Origin: Acidobacteriaceae bacterium
GTDB lineage: Bacteria; Acidobacteriota; Terriglobia; Terriglobales; Acidobacteriaceae
Direction: 5' to 3'
Assembly: GCA_030041045.1 (NCBI GenBank)
Contig: JASHOQ010000074.1
Location: 42,532-106,531, forward strand
Length of the DNA stretch: 64,000 nucleotides
In this document: piece after piece, positions 8,408 to 17,240 of the stretch
Numbering within the stretch: the first letter of the stretch is position 1
Layout: every line of letters begins with the position of its first letter
The notes under the pieces: model-generated
The model's database searches: none
What the model saw: only the letters and a program-made list of their open reading frames with translations
Told to the model about the DNA's origin: nothing
Made by a program: the position numbers and the translations under genes

Positions 8408-8905
8408 ATGCCGGAGCTTTCCCAACAAATCGAAACCCTTTACCGCGTGATCGGCCAGATCCGGCCCGAACCGGACCAGGCCGGCCCATGCGTTGCACAG
8501 CCCCAGCGGCCAATCCGGCGCCAGACCTCCAAACTCGGCGCTTTCCGCCTGCACGAGAGCGCCGCTCGGCCCACGGGCCGCGCCGCCTCCATCCGCTGGA
8601 CTTTCAAGCTTTATTGCCTCTGGTTCTCTCTGCCTTTAACGGTCTGGTTCACGAGCGGCTGGATCGGACTGTTTTTCTACTGGCGGGCCTTGTCCGGCAC
8701 CGCCCGCCTGGTGGATCTTTTCTCGCGCAGGCCGCCATTCGAGCGCAAAGACCGGACACCCGCCCGGCTCAGAGGATTCACATCCAGCCCGTTCCGGCTC
8801 ATCTCCTTCGAATCGAGCCCCCTCAAACCCGTTCCCGTCTGTTCTGTTTCCAATTCTGTTTATGGAGGCGCGCGATGCTCCGCGATCGAATGGGAAGCCG
8901 AGTGA
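8408..8905 (+). CDS. Possible small membrane protein of unknown function
   Basis: An open frame of 165 residues beginning MPELSQQIETLYRVIGQIRP, with one strongly hydrophobic aromatic stretch (LYCLWFSLPLTVWFTSGWIGL and following, in two pieces) that could be one or two membrane passes. AAGGCG lies about 8 bases before the ATG. The second half is rich in Arg, Ser and Pro and reads less like protein. Its stop overlaps an ATG (TGATG at 8903-8907) in the sigma-factor frame, which could mean translational coupling. No family recognised. It may be spurious. Confidence 0.35.
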   Translation: MPELSQQIETLYRVIGQIRPEPDQAGPCVAQPQRPIRRQTSKLGAFRLHESAARPTGRAASIRWTFKLYCLWFSLPLTVWFTSGWIGLFFYWRALSGTARLVDLFSRRPPFERKDRTPARLRGFTSSPFRLISFESSPLKPVPVCSVSNSVYGGARCSAIEWEAE

Positions 8906-9025
8906 TGACGGAAGGCGCTGTGGTCTTCGGCGGCGCTGCTCTGCGCAAGGGGAATGCGGGCGCGGCCTGGTGCCGCCGCGCACCGGCGAGGGTTGCGCCA
9001 AGTTCTTCCCCAGCAGGGGCTTTGG

Positions 9026-9031
9026 TATACT
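9026..9031 (+). promoter_or_regulatory. Candidate -10 box before the ECF sigma factor
   Basis: TATACT preceded by TTGG sits 29 bases before the TTG start at 9061, giving a short leader. No convincing -35 hexamer was found at the expected spacing, so it may be an extended -10 or a sigma-specific promoter. Confidence 0.4.
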
Positions 9032-9060
9032 TGCGTTCTCCCGGTCTGACGGAGAGAACC

Positions 9061-9639
9061 TTGCAATTTCGCGAGTTCGACGCAGGTTATGTCGCAAACC
9101 TCCGTGCGGGTGACCTACGCACGCAGGAGCATTTTGTCGCCTATTTCACTGAGCTCCTGCACCTCAAGTTGCGCTCCCGGCTTCAATCTCCTCATGCCAT
9201 TGAAGACGTTCGCCAGGAAACGTTTGCACGGGTGCTCGATTCCCTGCGCAAGGAGGGGCTGCGCCACCCCGAGCGCCTGGGCGCCTTTGTCAACACGGTC
9301 TGCAACAACGTGCTCTACGAGCATTACCGCGCCTCTTCGCGCAGCCAGTCGCTCGACGAGGAAGGCCAGCCGGAGCCGGCCGCAACCGACGATGTGCTTG
9401 GCATAGTGGCTTCGCGCCAATTGAAGGCAAAAGTCCGCGAGATTCTGCTCGACATGCCGGAGCGGGACCGCTCTCTGCTCAAGGCGGTTTTTCTTGAAGA
9501 GCGCGACCGCGACGAGGTGTGCCGCGAGCGCGGCGTAGACCGCGAATATCTGCGCGTGCTGCTGCATCGCGCCAAGCAGTCGTTCAGGAACGAATATGTG
9601 AAACGGATGGGCCCCGGCGCTTACACCAAGACCGCGTAA
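9061..9639 (+). CDS. ECF-type RNA polymerase sigma factor
   Basis: 192 residues from the TTG chosen here. Region 2 is recognisable in AIEDVRQETFARVLDSLR and the following AFVNTVCNNVLYEHYR. Region 4 is in LLDMPERDRSLLKAVFLEE followed by DEVCRERGVDREYLRVLLHR, the promoter-recognition helix-turn-helix. The TTG has GGAGAG 4 bases upstream. An in-frame ATG at 8875 with a strong GGAGG at 6 bases would add 62 Arg- and Ala-rich residues that do not look like a sigma factor, so I prefer TTG but the longer form is possible. The adjacent anti-sigma gene starts 53 bases later. Confidence 0.85.
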   Translation: MQFREFDAGYVANLRAGDLRTQEHFVAYFTELLHLKLRSRLQSPHAIEDVRQETFARVLDSLRKEGLRHPERLGAFVNTVCNNVLYEHYRASSRSQSLDEEGQPEPAATDDVLGIVASRQLKAKVREILLDMPERDRSLLKAVFLEERDRDEVCRERGVDREYLRVLLHRAKQSFRNEYVKRMGPGAYTKTA

Positions 9640-9692
9640 GGAGAAAAAGAAAGTGGGTCCCCATGCTGATACTTGAGCCTGGGAGGGTGACG

Positions 9693-10406
9693 ATGGAACA
9701 CGAACAAGCTGTACAGGAAATGGCGATCGAGCGGTACCTTCTGGACGAGCTCGCGCCCGAGCTCCGCGAGGAATTCGAAGAACACCTCTTCGACTGCGCG
9801 GAGTGCTCACTCGACCTGCGCGCCGGAGCGGCGTTTGTCGAGGAAGCCAAACTTCAACTCCCCGCGCTTGCTTCTTCCGCGCCGTCGGCACAAAAGCCAT
9901 CCCCCGTCAGAACCGGCTCGGCGTGGGCCGGATGGTCGGCCTGGCTCAGACCCGTCTTTGCCGTGCCCGCGTTCGCGGCGCTCCTGGTCGTGATCGGCTT
10001 CCAGAACTTTTCCACCATCCCCTCGCTGCGCTCGGCCGCGCGCCAGCCGCGCCTCACGCCCTGGGTGAGCTTCCACACCGGCACGCGCGGCGACGCCCAC
10101 CTCGCCGTCCCCGCCGACCCCAGGCAGGGCGCGGTCCTTTTGATCCAGGTTCCCGGGGAAAATGACTATGCAAGCTATAGTTTTGACCTCTACGATCAGC
10201 ACGGCAAGCGCATCTTCATCCAGACTGCGGCAGCGCCGGATGAGGCCGGCGCCGGGGCGGGCACGGGGAGCGGAGCATTTTCTCTCACAATTCCGGGCGC
10301 AGGACTTGAGCAGGCATCGTATACTCTGGTTGTTTCCGGTATTACGGCGCAAGGCGGCCGCACTGAGATCGACCGCCGCATTCTCGATGTTCACTTCGAC
10401 GAGTAA
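9693..10406 (+). CDS. Zinc-finger anti-sigma factor, membrane-anchored
   Basis: 237 residues. The N-terminal anti-sigma zinc finger is HLFDCAEC (His-x3-Cys-x2-Cys, about residues 32-39). A linker leads to a single membrane segment (PVFAVPAFAALLVVIGF), then a periplasmic beta-rich domain of about 110 residues that probably senses or binds something outside. By analogy with ZAS proteins it should hold the upstream sigma factor inactive until signalled. GGGAGG lies 5 bases before the ATG at 9693. ATG 9663 is an alternative start. A poly-Gly/Ala patch lies in the periplasmic part. Confidence 0.85.
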   Translation: MEHEQAVQEMAIERYLLDELAPELREEFEEHLFDCAECSLDLRAGAAFVEEAKLQLPALASSAPSAQKPSPVRTGSAWAGWSAWLRPVFAVPAFAALLVVIGFQNFSTIPSLRSAARQPRLTPWVSFHTGTRGDAHLAVPADPRQGAVLLIQVPGENDYASYSFDLYDQHGKRIFIQTAAAPDEAGAGAGTGSGAFSLTIPGAGLEQASYTLVVSGITAQGGRTEIDRRILDVHFDE

Positions 10407-10463
10407 CCATCGTCTCTTCCATCCGGCTTCGCGTTGCAACCAGGAAAGGAAGCTCAAGGGCCC

Positions 10464-11339
10464 ATGGCCACAGCACCGCAGCGAGACCATCGCTTTCACG
10501 CCGAATCAACCGTCCTCTCCGGCAACCTGATTCACCCGCTCAAGCAGGAGATCAAGCCGCAGACCAGCGCCCGGCTCCCGGAAAAGGGCGGTTATCTTTC
10601 CGAGCACGCCGAGCCCTACCGCCTGGAAGGCGTCATCTCCTTCGACAGGGCATACACTCAGGTCGCCGGGGCCCTGGACTCGAATAAGAAGGATCGCGGC
10701 TGGAATACTCTCGCCACTTCTGTCATCGAAGGGCTCAACGTTCTCGAAGTGGTCACCGCCGACCTGGTGGTGGGCCAGATCGCCACGGTTCATCCGCCCG
10801 AGGGTTACGTGCCCAAGGTGCATTTCCTGGGCACGCGCATTGAGGGCCTGCGCGTCGCCGGCCATCCGGTGAAGGTGGTGTTCCCGCCTTTCCACCCCTT
10901 TCACTTCGACAAACCCGTGAACGATGGCGCCTATACCCAGCACGATGGCTTTCTTGGCCGCGTCAAGAGCCTGTTCGCAAACGTCATCGCTGCCGCCGAC
11001 GTTCCCGGCGATTTGCGTGACCGCTACAAGGAAGCTTCGGTGAAGAAGGAAGGCAGCGGGCCGACTTATAAGGAGTCGATCGAATCCTCGCTGGTGAGCC
11101 AGGTGGAGGTGGAGGGAGCGCCGGAATTTGTCCGCGGCTTCGGGCACGTGCTCCAAATCCGCGATTTCGGCAAGGTCTATCTTGGGCTTTTGCGCGTCGA
11201 GCACTCAGACTTCAACCCGCAGGGCGTGCCCAAGACGACCCTCCTCGACCTCACCATGCTGAAGTTCGAGATGGGCTGCTTCACCGCCGGAGTATCCTCG
11301 GCGGGCAACACCATTATCAACGGCAACAGCTATCCATGA
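10464..11339 (+). CDS. Conserved-looking protein of unknown function
   Basis: 291 residues, no signal peptide or membrane segment apparent. It reads as a compact beta-rich protein with blocks such as GWNTLATSVIEGLNVLEVVT, ADLVVGQIATVHPPEGYVP and VHFLGTRIEGLRVAGHPVKV, and it ends with MLKFEMGCFTAGVSSAG. I do not recognise a characterised family. It lies in line between the anti-sigma factor (57 bases) and the CHAT-TPR gene (93 bases), so co-expression with that module is likely. The ATG at 10464 was preferred to an upstream TTG at 10434. Confidence 0.75.
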   Translation: MATAPQRDHRFHAESTVLSGNLIHPLKQEIKPQTSARLPEKGGYLSEHAEPYRLEGVISFDRAYTQVAGALDSNKKDRGWNTLATSVIEGLNVLEVVTADLVVGQIATVHPPEGYVPKVHFLGTRIEGLRVAGHPVKVVFPPFHPFHFDKPVNDGAYTQHDGFLGRVKSLFANVIAAADVPGDLRDRYKEASVKKEGSGPTYKESIESSLVSQVEVEGAPEFVRGFGHVLQIRDFGKVYLGLLRVEHSDFNPQGVPKTTLLDLTMLKFEMGCFTAGVSSAGNTIINGNSYP

Positions 11340-11431
11340 TGCCAGCCCGTTGCCCAGCCCCGTCGAGGTTCGAGCTGCCTGAACTTCGGAGTAGGCTGTG
11401 ATTAGCTGGAACCGAGTCCAGCCCCGCGCCC

Positions 11432-13954
11432 ATGGATCCTGCAAAGAGCGAGACGCCTGGTCCATACCGCCGCTGGCGAAGACCGCCCTGGGCGGGCTAC
11501 CTGGTCGCAGGCGTGGTTGCGCCCGCGCTTCTTGCGCCTCTCAAAGATTCGCGTCCGGTCGATATTCAGGCCGAGTACAACCAGGTCAGGCAGTCCTTTC
11601 TACGCGGCCAGCTCGCTGACAGCCAAACCAAAGCGGACCTCGATTACCGCGAATCTCTTAGTCGCGACCCTGAATGGGCATCGAGATTCCTTCTCCTCGA
11701 GGCCGAAATCATGGTGCGCCGCGGTCATTACGACGACGCCTTGCGCCTGCTCGGGAACTTCCATCCCGACTCCAGCCACCCCAACGAGCAAATCAAACAA
11801 CTGACCCTGGAAGGCGTGGCCATGCTGCGCCAGCAGCAGCCCGCACTCGCCGGCCGGGAGATGTCGCGTGCGCAGCAGCTATGCGCGATGGCAGACTACC
11901 CCGCGTGCGGCGAATTGTTGCGCGCGCGCGGCGTTCTCGCCGTTTCCCAGGGAGATCTCGCTCAGGCGCGGCAGCGCTTTCTTGAGACCCTCGCCTTCGC
12001 CGATGCGCACAGGGATCGCTTCCTTGAGGCCACCGCAACCTTGAACCTCGGCTGGGCCGCACTGCACCAGGAACACTACGACGAAGCTGTAGATTGGTCT
12101 TGGTCAGCCTACAAGATTTCAGAGAATCTGGGTTCCGAGGATCTCGCCGAGAACAGCGCCGGCAATCTCGGATGGGCTTATTTCCGGCTGGGAGATACCA
12201 GCAGAGCGCTGGATCTTTTCTTGCAGATTGAAAAGGGCGCGGCAAGGATCGGCAATCCGCAGGAGCAACTGACCTGGCTGACCACCGCCGGCTATGTATA
12301 CGAGAACATCGGCAATTTCGCACGCGCCGGCGACTGCTACGACCAGGCTCTCACGCTTGCCCGGCAAATCAACAGCAGAGAAGACATTGTAGATTCACTC
12401 GAGGTACTCACTCATCTCTCGATCGAAACCGGCCAGCTGGACGAAGCCGGCGCGTATCTCGAACAACTCGCTCCGCTCATGAAGGCGAACCCCGATCGCC
12501 TCGACGAGCTCGACGTGCTGCTCGCCCAGGGCAGAATCGCCGCCGCGCGCGGCCAGAATGCGCAGGCTGAATCCATCTTCCGCACCGTCGCCGCCGATCC
12601 CGCGAGCCAGACCTCCATGCGCCTGGGCGCCGAGCACGAATTGGCCAAACTGGATGAGCGCCGCGGCGACCTTGCCGCCGCCGACCGCATGTACGCGACC
12701 GCTCTTGACGCCTTCGAGCAGGCGCGCAACCAGCTCAAGAAGGAAGACTCGAAGATTCCCTTCCTCACCAACGCCGCGCCCATCTACGATGACTATGTCG
12801 ATCTGCTCATCAAGCAGGGCCGCGTCAACCAGGCGCTCGACCTTGCCGACCACAGCCGCGCGCGCACCCTCGCCGCGGGCCTCGGCCTCAATGTCCCCGC
12901 GCAACCCGCCGCGCTCGATCCCGGCCGCATCGCGCAGAAGACCGGCGCCACGCTGCTCTTCTACTGGCTCGGGCAAACGCAATCTTGGCTCTGGGCGATT
13001 ACGCCCGCAAAGACCACACTCTTCCCCCTCCCCGCGCAAAGCCAGATCGCCGCGCTCGTCGCCCGCTACCGCGACGCTCTCCTCGGCCCCGATGATCCGC
13101 TCGACTCCGCCAACGCCGATGGCATTGCGCTTTACAACACGCTCATCGCGCCGGCCGCGCCGCTTGTCCCGCCCGGCGGCAATGTCGTCGTCCTTTCCGA
13201 CGGCGCCCTCAGCCAGTTGAACTTTGAAACGCTCCTTGTGCCCGCGCCGCATCTGCATTACTGGATCGAGGACGCGACCGTGGTCTCCGCGCCCTCCCTC
13301 ACCATGCTCGCCTCCAGCCGCGCGGCCGCCACTGCCGGCCGGCGTGTGCTCCTGCTGGGCGACGCGCTCTCGCCCAATCCCGATTACCCGGAGCTGCCCA
13401 AAGCCTCCATCGAGATGCAGGAGATCGAGCGGCACTTTGCCACGCGCAACGAAACCGTCTTCTCCGGCCCTGAGGCCAACCCCGACTCCTACCTCTCGAG
13501 CAATCCCTCGCAATACGCCTACATTCACTTCGTCGCCCATGGTGTGGCCAGCCTTACTGACCCGCTTGACTCGGCCATCATTCTCTCTCCCTCCGTTACG
13601 GGCGAAGATTCGTTCAAGCTTTACGCGCGCAGCATCATCCAGCATCCCCTCCACGCGCGCCTCGTCACCATCTCCTCCTGCTATGGCGGCGGCACGCGCA
13701 CCTTCGCCGGCGAAGGCCTCGTCGGGCTTTCCTGGGCCTTTTTGCGCGCCGGCGCGCATAATGTCATCGGCGCGCTCTGGGAAGTGAGCGACGACTCCAC
13801 GCCGGTGCTCATGGACGAGCTCTACGCCGGGCTCGAACAAGGCCTGCCGCCCAGCGCGGCCCTGCGCCAGGCCCAGCTCACGCTGCTGCGCGGCAAGAGC
13901 GATTACCGCAACCCCTTCTTCTGGGCCCCGTTCCAGATCTACACCGGCCTCTGA
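11432..13954 (+). CDS. TPR-repeat protein with C-terminal CHAT protease domain
   Basis: 840 residues. An N-terminal membrane segment (WAGYLVAGVVAPALLAPL) is followed by roughly ten TPR-like helical repeats (about residues 60-480, for example ATLNLGWAALHQEHYDEAVD and AENSAGNLGWAYFRLGDTSR). A CHAT domain covers about residues 560-840 and carries a caspase-like His703 in FVAHG and Cys750 in SSCYGG. CHAT proteases can cut partner proteins when their repeat sensor is triggered. The gene ends a sigma/anti-sigma/unknown row, suggesting regulated output. No target gene is obvious. The catalytic dyad is intact, so activity is expected but unproven. Confidence 0.88.
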   Translation: MDPAKSETPGPYRRWRRPPWAGYLVAGVVAPALLAPLKDSRPVDIQAEYNQVRQSFLRGQLADSQTKADLDYRESLSRDPEWASRFLLLEAEIMVRRGHYDDALRLLGNFHPDSSHPNEQIKQLTLEGVAMLRQQQPALAGREMSRAQQLCAMADYPACGELLRARGVLAVSQGDLAQARQRFLETLAFADAHRDRFLEATATLNLGWAALHQEHYDEAVDWSWSAYKISENLGSEDLAENSAGNLGWAYFRLGDTSRALDLFLQIEKGAARIGNPQEQLTWLTTAGYVYENIGNFARAGDCYDQALTLARQINSREDIVDSLEVLTHLSIETGQLDEAGAYLEQLAPLMKANPDRLDELDVLLAQGRIAAARGQNAQAESIFRTVAADPASQTSMRLGAEHELAKLDERRGDLAAADRMYATALDAFEQARNQLKKEDSKIPFLTNAAPIYDDYVDLLIKQGRVNQALDLADHSRARTLAAGLGLNVPAQPAALDPGRIAQKTGATLLFYWLGQTQSWLWAITPAKTTLFPLPAQSQIAALVARYRDALLGPDDPLDSANADGIALYNTLIAPAAPLVPPGGNVVVLSDGALSQLNFETLLVPAPHLHYWIEDATVVSAPSLTMLASSRAAATAGRRVLLLGDALSPNPDYPELPKASIEMQEIERHFATRNETVFSGPEANPDSYLSSNPSQYAYIHFVAHGVASLTDPLDSAIILSPSVTGEDSFKLYARSIIQHPLHARLVTISSCYGGGTRTFAGEGLVGLSWAFLRAGAHNVIGALWEVSDDSTPVLMDELYAGLEQGLPPSAALRQAQLTLLRGKSDYRNPFFWAPFQIYTGL

Positions 13955-13965
13955 TCCTCTAACCC

Positions 13966-14012
13966 TGATCACTGTCCACTGTTCACTGTCCACTGTCCAC
14001 TGTTCCCTGCTC
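13966..14012. repeat. Heptamer tandem repeat (CACTGTC)
   Basis: About six imperfect units with period 7 (CACTGTC, CACTGTT and similar) fill the gap between the CHAT gene and the channel gene, ending about 25 bases before the next start codon. Confidence 0.75.
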
Positions 14013-14037
14013 TCTGCGTTACATTGAAATCATCGCC

Positions 14038-15228
14038 ATGCGCGTCGTCGCTCTCATCGCCGGCATTCTTTGCCTCCTGACCATCCTCTTCGATGCTTTC
14101 CAGACCATCATTCTGCCCCGCCGCGCCATCGGCCGCTTTCGCATCACGCGCATCTTTTACATCGTCACCTGGCGCCCCTGGGCCTTTTTTGCGCGCCGCA
14201 TCCGCCATCCGCGCCCTCGGGAAACCGTGTTCAGCTACTACGGCCCGCTCTCTCTGCTGCTTCTGCTCGTCGTCTGGGCCGCATCCATGGTGGTGGGCTT
14301 TGCGCTGCTTTTTTTCGCGCTGGGCAGCCCCTTCAGTGATGCCACAGCAGGGCACGCCGGCTTCCGCACCGATCTCTACGTGAGCGGCACCACGCTGTTC
14401 ACCCTCGGCCTGGGTGACGTTGTCCCGCACAGCGCCTGGTCGCGCGCCATTGTGATTCTCGAGTCCGGCACCGGCCTCGGTCTGCTCGCCATCGTGATGG
14501 GCTATTTCCCAGTCCTCTACAGCGCCTTTTCGCGCCGCGAGGTCAGCATCTCCCTGCTCGACGCGCGCGCCGGCTCGCCGCCCACGGCAGCCGAGCTCAT
14601 GCGCCGTCACTCCTATCCCGGCGCCGACCAGGCCCTCAGCCTCCTGCTGGTCGAGTGGGAACGCTGGTCAGCGGAGCTGCTGGAAAGTCACATCTCTTAT
14701 CCCCTGCTGTGCTACTTCCGCTCCCAGCACGGCAACCAGAGCTGGCTGAGCGCGCTCACCGCCATTCTCGACACCTCGGCCCTGCTCATTGCCGGCGTGC
14801 GCGGCCATGAGGCGCGCCAGGCCCAGCTCACCTTCGCCATGGCGCGCCACGCCGTGGTCGACCTGGCGCAGGTTCTTTCGCAAAAGCCTGCAACCGGCGC
14901 CGCGGACCGTCTTCCGCCCGAGCGCTCCGCACAGCTTTACGATTTGCTCTGCCAGAGCGGCATCAGCATCTGCCGCGATGCCCACTCCATTGAGCGGCTG
15001 CGCGAGATGCGCGCGCTCTACGAGGGCTACGCCGAAGCCCTGGCACGCTATTTGAATATGCCCCTCCCGCCATGGGTCGCCGCGCATCCTTTTAAAGACA
15101 ACTGGCTCACCGTGGCGCGCGTGCGCGAAAAGGCCGAAGCGGCCAACACTCCCGAGGCATCGCCCGCGCTCCCTGAAGCCGCCGTTCAATCCACCATCGC
15201 CCATATTGACCATCATCACGATTTTTAG
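14038..15228 (+). CDS. Potassium-channel-like membrane protein
   Basis: 396 residues with about four N-terminal hydrophobic segments, including the first (VVALIAGILCLLTILFDAFQ) and LLLLLVVWAASMVVGFALLF. A pore loop, TTLFTLGLGDVVP, resembles the two-transmembrane ion channel filter (TVGYGD type, here TLGLGD). The C-terminal 230 residues are cytoplasmic, helix-rich, and not of the RCK/TrkA type that I can recognise. The altered filter means potassium selectivity is not assured. A possible -10 TACATT lies 12 bases before the ATG. Ends with a His-rich tail. Confidence 0.75.
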   Translation: MRVVALIAGILCLLTILFDAFQTIILPRRAIGRFRITRIFYIVTWRPWAFFARRIRHPRPRETVFSYYGPLSLLLLLVVWAASMVVGFALLFFALGSPFSDATAGHAGFRTDLYVSGTTLFTLGLGDVVPHSAWSRAIVILESGTGLGLLAIVMGYFPVLYSAFSRREVSISLLDARAGSPPTAAELMRRHSYPGADQALSLLLVEWERWSAELLESHISYPLLCYFRSQHGNQSWLSALTAILDTSALLIAGVRGHEARQAQLTFAMARHAVVDLAQVLSQKPATGAADRLPPERSAQLYDLLCQSGISICRDAHSIERLREMRALYEGYAEALARYLNMPLPPWVAAHPFKDNWLTVARVREKAEAANTPEASPALPEAAVQSTIAHIDHHHDF

Positions 15229-15258
15229 CGCGGAAGCCTTCAAAGTCCACGCCGCACA

Positions 15259-15325
15259 ATGTCATCCTGAGCGAAGTTCGTCCCCATCGGCGGACGAACG
15301 AGTCGAAGGACCTGCAGTTCCTCTC
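15259..15325. repeat. Constant-flank/variable-stem dispersed repeat, copy 2
   Basis: GTCATCCTGAGCGA, then stem GTTCGTCC...GGACGAAC (8 bp, 8-base loop), then GAGTCGAAGGACCTGCAGTT. It lies between the convergent channel and Lrp genes. Confidence 0.8.
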
Positions 15326-15348
15326 CACGTAATCTACGCGACGCCGCG

Positions 15349-15849
15349 CTAGGCAAACTTCCCAAACTCCTCCATCTGCTCCGCGCGGTACTCGCGCCGC
15401 TCCACCGGCGAGGAGAGTACGGTCGAGGTCGATGTGGCGCCCAGCGGCGACAACCGGTCGATCACCGATTCCAGGTGCTTGATCGAGACCACGTCGGCCT
15501 CGATGATGAATGATTCGTCGCCGGTAATGCGATGGCAGCGGCGAATCTCGGTCATGTTCTTGATCGCCTTCACCGCGCGGCTCACCTGCAGGTCGCCGCC
15601 CGGTATGGTCAGCCGCACCAGGATGCGGATGGGCGCGCCCAGCCTGGCGATGTTCAGGGCCGCATGATAGCCGGTGATCACGCCCGCTTCTTCCAGGCGC
15701 CGCACGCGCTCGGCCACGGCCGGCGTCGAGAGGCCCACCTTTCTGCCCAGCTCGGCAAAGCTCTGCCGCGCGTTCTGCTGCAGATGCTCGAGAATCTTCC
15801 AGGCAATCGCATCCAGCTCGAGCGTCTTCGGATTGGTTCGGTGCGTCAT
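15349..15849 (-). CDS. Lrp/AsnC-family transcriptional regulator
   Basis: 166 residues. The N-terminal helix-turn-helix is ILEHLQQNARQSFAELGRKV followed by GLSTPAVAERVRRLEEAGVI. The C-terminal RAM/ligand-binding domain (ILVRLTIPGGD..., RCHRITGDESFIIEADV) normally binds amino acids and drives octamer assembly. It is divergent from hppD across 186 bases and so is the likely regulator of the phenylalanine/tyrosine genes, perhaps sensing an aromatic or branched amino acid. This role is inference from position. The C-terminal tail after the RAM domain is short and charged. Confidence 0.9.
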   Translation of the reverse strand: MTHRTNPKTLELDAIAWKILEHLQQNARQSFAELGRKVGLSTPAVAERVRRLEEAGVITGYHAALNIARLGAPIRILVRLTIPGGDLQVSRAVKAIKNMTEIRRCHRITGDESFIIEADVVSIKHLESVIDRLSPLGATSTSTVLSSPVERREYRAEQMEEFGKFA

Positions 15850-15862
15850 TTGACCCGATTCC

Positions 15863-15888
15863 TTAAGCCATTTCCTTTTTTAGCTTAA
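15863..15888. promoter_or_regulatory. Candidate Lrp operator between the regulator and hppD
   Basis: TTAAGC (15863-15868) and GCTTAA (15883-15888) form a perfect inverted repeat with centres 20 bases apart, flanking an AT-rich core in an otherwise GC-rich divergent intergenic region. The position 14 bases upstream of the Lrp start fits autoregulation. Confidence 0.45.
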
Positions 15889-16035
15889 TCCTGTTAGGCC
15901 GCGCCGCTGTGAATCCTTTGAAATCCTCTTCATTCGCCGGAATTTCCGTCTTATGCTCGTTCCGTTGGCCTTGTCAGGCCGCGGGAAGCGCGTCTTGTTC
16001 TCCCTGCGCGCTTCCCCGCATCAGGAGGTATCGGC

Positions 16036-17172
16036 ATGAGCGCTTCCCCTCGCTCCGCATTCGCCGAGCCGGCCACGGCGGAATCGGATTTTCTGCCCCT
16101 CAAAGGCACCGATCACATCGAGTTTTACGTGGGCAATGCCCGCCAGGCCGCGTACTTTTATCGCGCCGCGTTCGGCATGGCTCTGGTAGCCTACGCCGGA
16201 CCGGAGACGGGTGCGCGCGACCGCGCCTCCTACGTCGTCCAGCAGGGTAAGGTCCGCTTCGTGCTCACCACGCCGCTGCGCAGCGGCAACCCCATCGCCG
16301 ACCACATTCAGCGCCACGGCGACGGCGTGCGCTCCATCGCGCTCTGGGTTGACGACGCGCGCAGAGCTTGGCTCGAGACCACGCGCCGCGGCGCCCAAAG
16401 CGAAGCCGAACCCCACGTCCTCGGCGACGAACACGGCCAGGCCGTCGTCTCCAGCATTCGCGCCTACGGTGACACCATTCACACCTTCGTCGAGCGCAGC
16501 GCCTATACGGGACCATTCCTGCCCGGCTTTCGCGCGGTTGCGTCAGACCCAGTAGCCCGTCCCGTGGGCCTGCTCCACGTCGATCACATGGTGGGCAACG
16601 TGGGCTGGAACCAGATGAACGAGTGGGTCAGGTTCTACGAGAACGTGATGGGTTTCCGCCTCTACCAGCACTTCGACGACCAGGACATTTCGACCGATTA
16701 CTCGGCGCTCATGTCCAAGGTCATGGCCAACGGCAACGGCTATGTCAAGTTCCCCATCAACGAGCCCGCCGAGGGCAAGAAGAAGTCGCAGATCGAAGAG
16801 TATCTCGACTTTTACTCGGGCCCCGGCGTGCAGCACATCGCCCTGGCCACCAACGACATTCTGCATACGGTGAACCGCCTGCGCGCGCAGGGCATCGAGT
16901 TCCTCCGCGTGCCGCACACCTATTACACCGAGCTCCAGGGCCGCGTGGGCAAGATCGACGAACCCTTGAGCGAGCTCGAAGACCTGGGCATCCTGGTCGA
17001 TCGCGACGACGAGGGGTACATGCTGCAGATCTTTACCCGGCCGGTGGAAGACCGGCCCACGCTGTTCTACGAGATCATCCAGCGCAAGGGCAGCCGCAGT
17101 TTCGGCAAAGGCAATTTCAAGGCGCTCTTTGAAGCCATCGAGCGCGAGCAGCAACTGCGCGGCAACCTGTGA
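16036..17172 (+). CDS. hppD: 4-hydroxyphenylpyruvate dioxygenase
   Basis: Converts 4-hydroxyphenylpyruvate to homogentisate with O2 and Fe(II), the second step of tyrosine breakdown. 378 residues with two glyoxalase-fold halves. The iron ligands are visible as His184 (HVDHMVGNV), His267 (VQHIALATND) and Glu346 (LFYEIIQRKG), with family spacing. GGNFKALFE-type C-terminal helix is present as KGNFKALFEAIEREQ. An excellent AGGAGG lies 7 bases before the ATG. First gene of a run with phhA, hmgA and fahA, each separated by repeat clusters. Confidence 0.96.
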   Translation: MSASPRSAFAEPATAESDFLPLKGTDHIEFYVGNARQAAYFYRAAFGMALVAYAGPETGARDRASYVVQQGKVRFVLTTPLRSGNPIADHIQRHGDGVRSIALWVDDARRAWLETTRRGAQSEAEPHVLGDEHGQAVVSSIRAYGDTIHTFVERSAYTGPFLPGFRAVASDPVARPVGLLHVDHMVGNVGWNQMNEWVRFYENVMGFRLYQHFDDQDISTDYSALMSKVMANGNGYVKFPINEPAEGKKKSQIEEYLDFYSGPGVQHIALATNDILHTVNRLRAQGIEFLRVPHTYYTELQGRVGKIDEPLSELEDLGILVDRDDEGYMLQIFTRPVEDRPTLFYEIIQRKGSRSFGKGNFKALFEAIEREQQLRGNL

Positions 17173-17240
17173 ACCTGGCCCATGCGCATGTGGTTCGCAA
17201 CGACAGCATTCCGGGGTAGCGCTATGAGAAAGACGCAAGA

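Noticed and set aside
8246..8554. Minus-strand gene of 102 residues
   Set aside because: Lacks a ribosome site and recognisable features; the overlapping plus-strand frame has the more protein-like beginning. Neither is certain.
12395..13993. A 532-residue open frame antisense to the CHAT gene
   Set aside because: Shadow of the TPR-CHAT coding sequence, with no family features. The same holds for antisense frames opposite the carboxyltransferase, acyl-CoA dehydrogenase and lactate permease genes.
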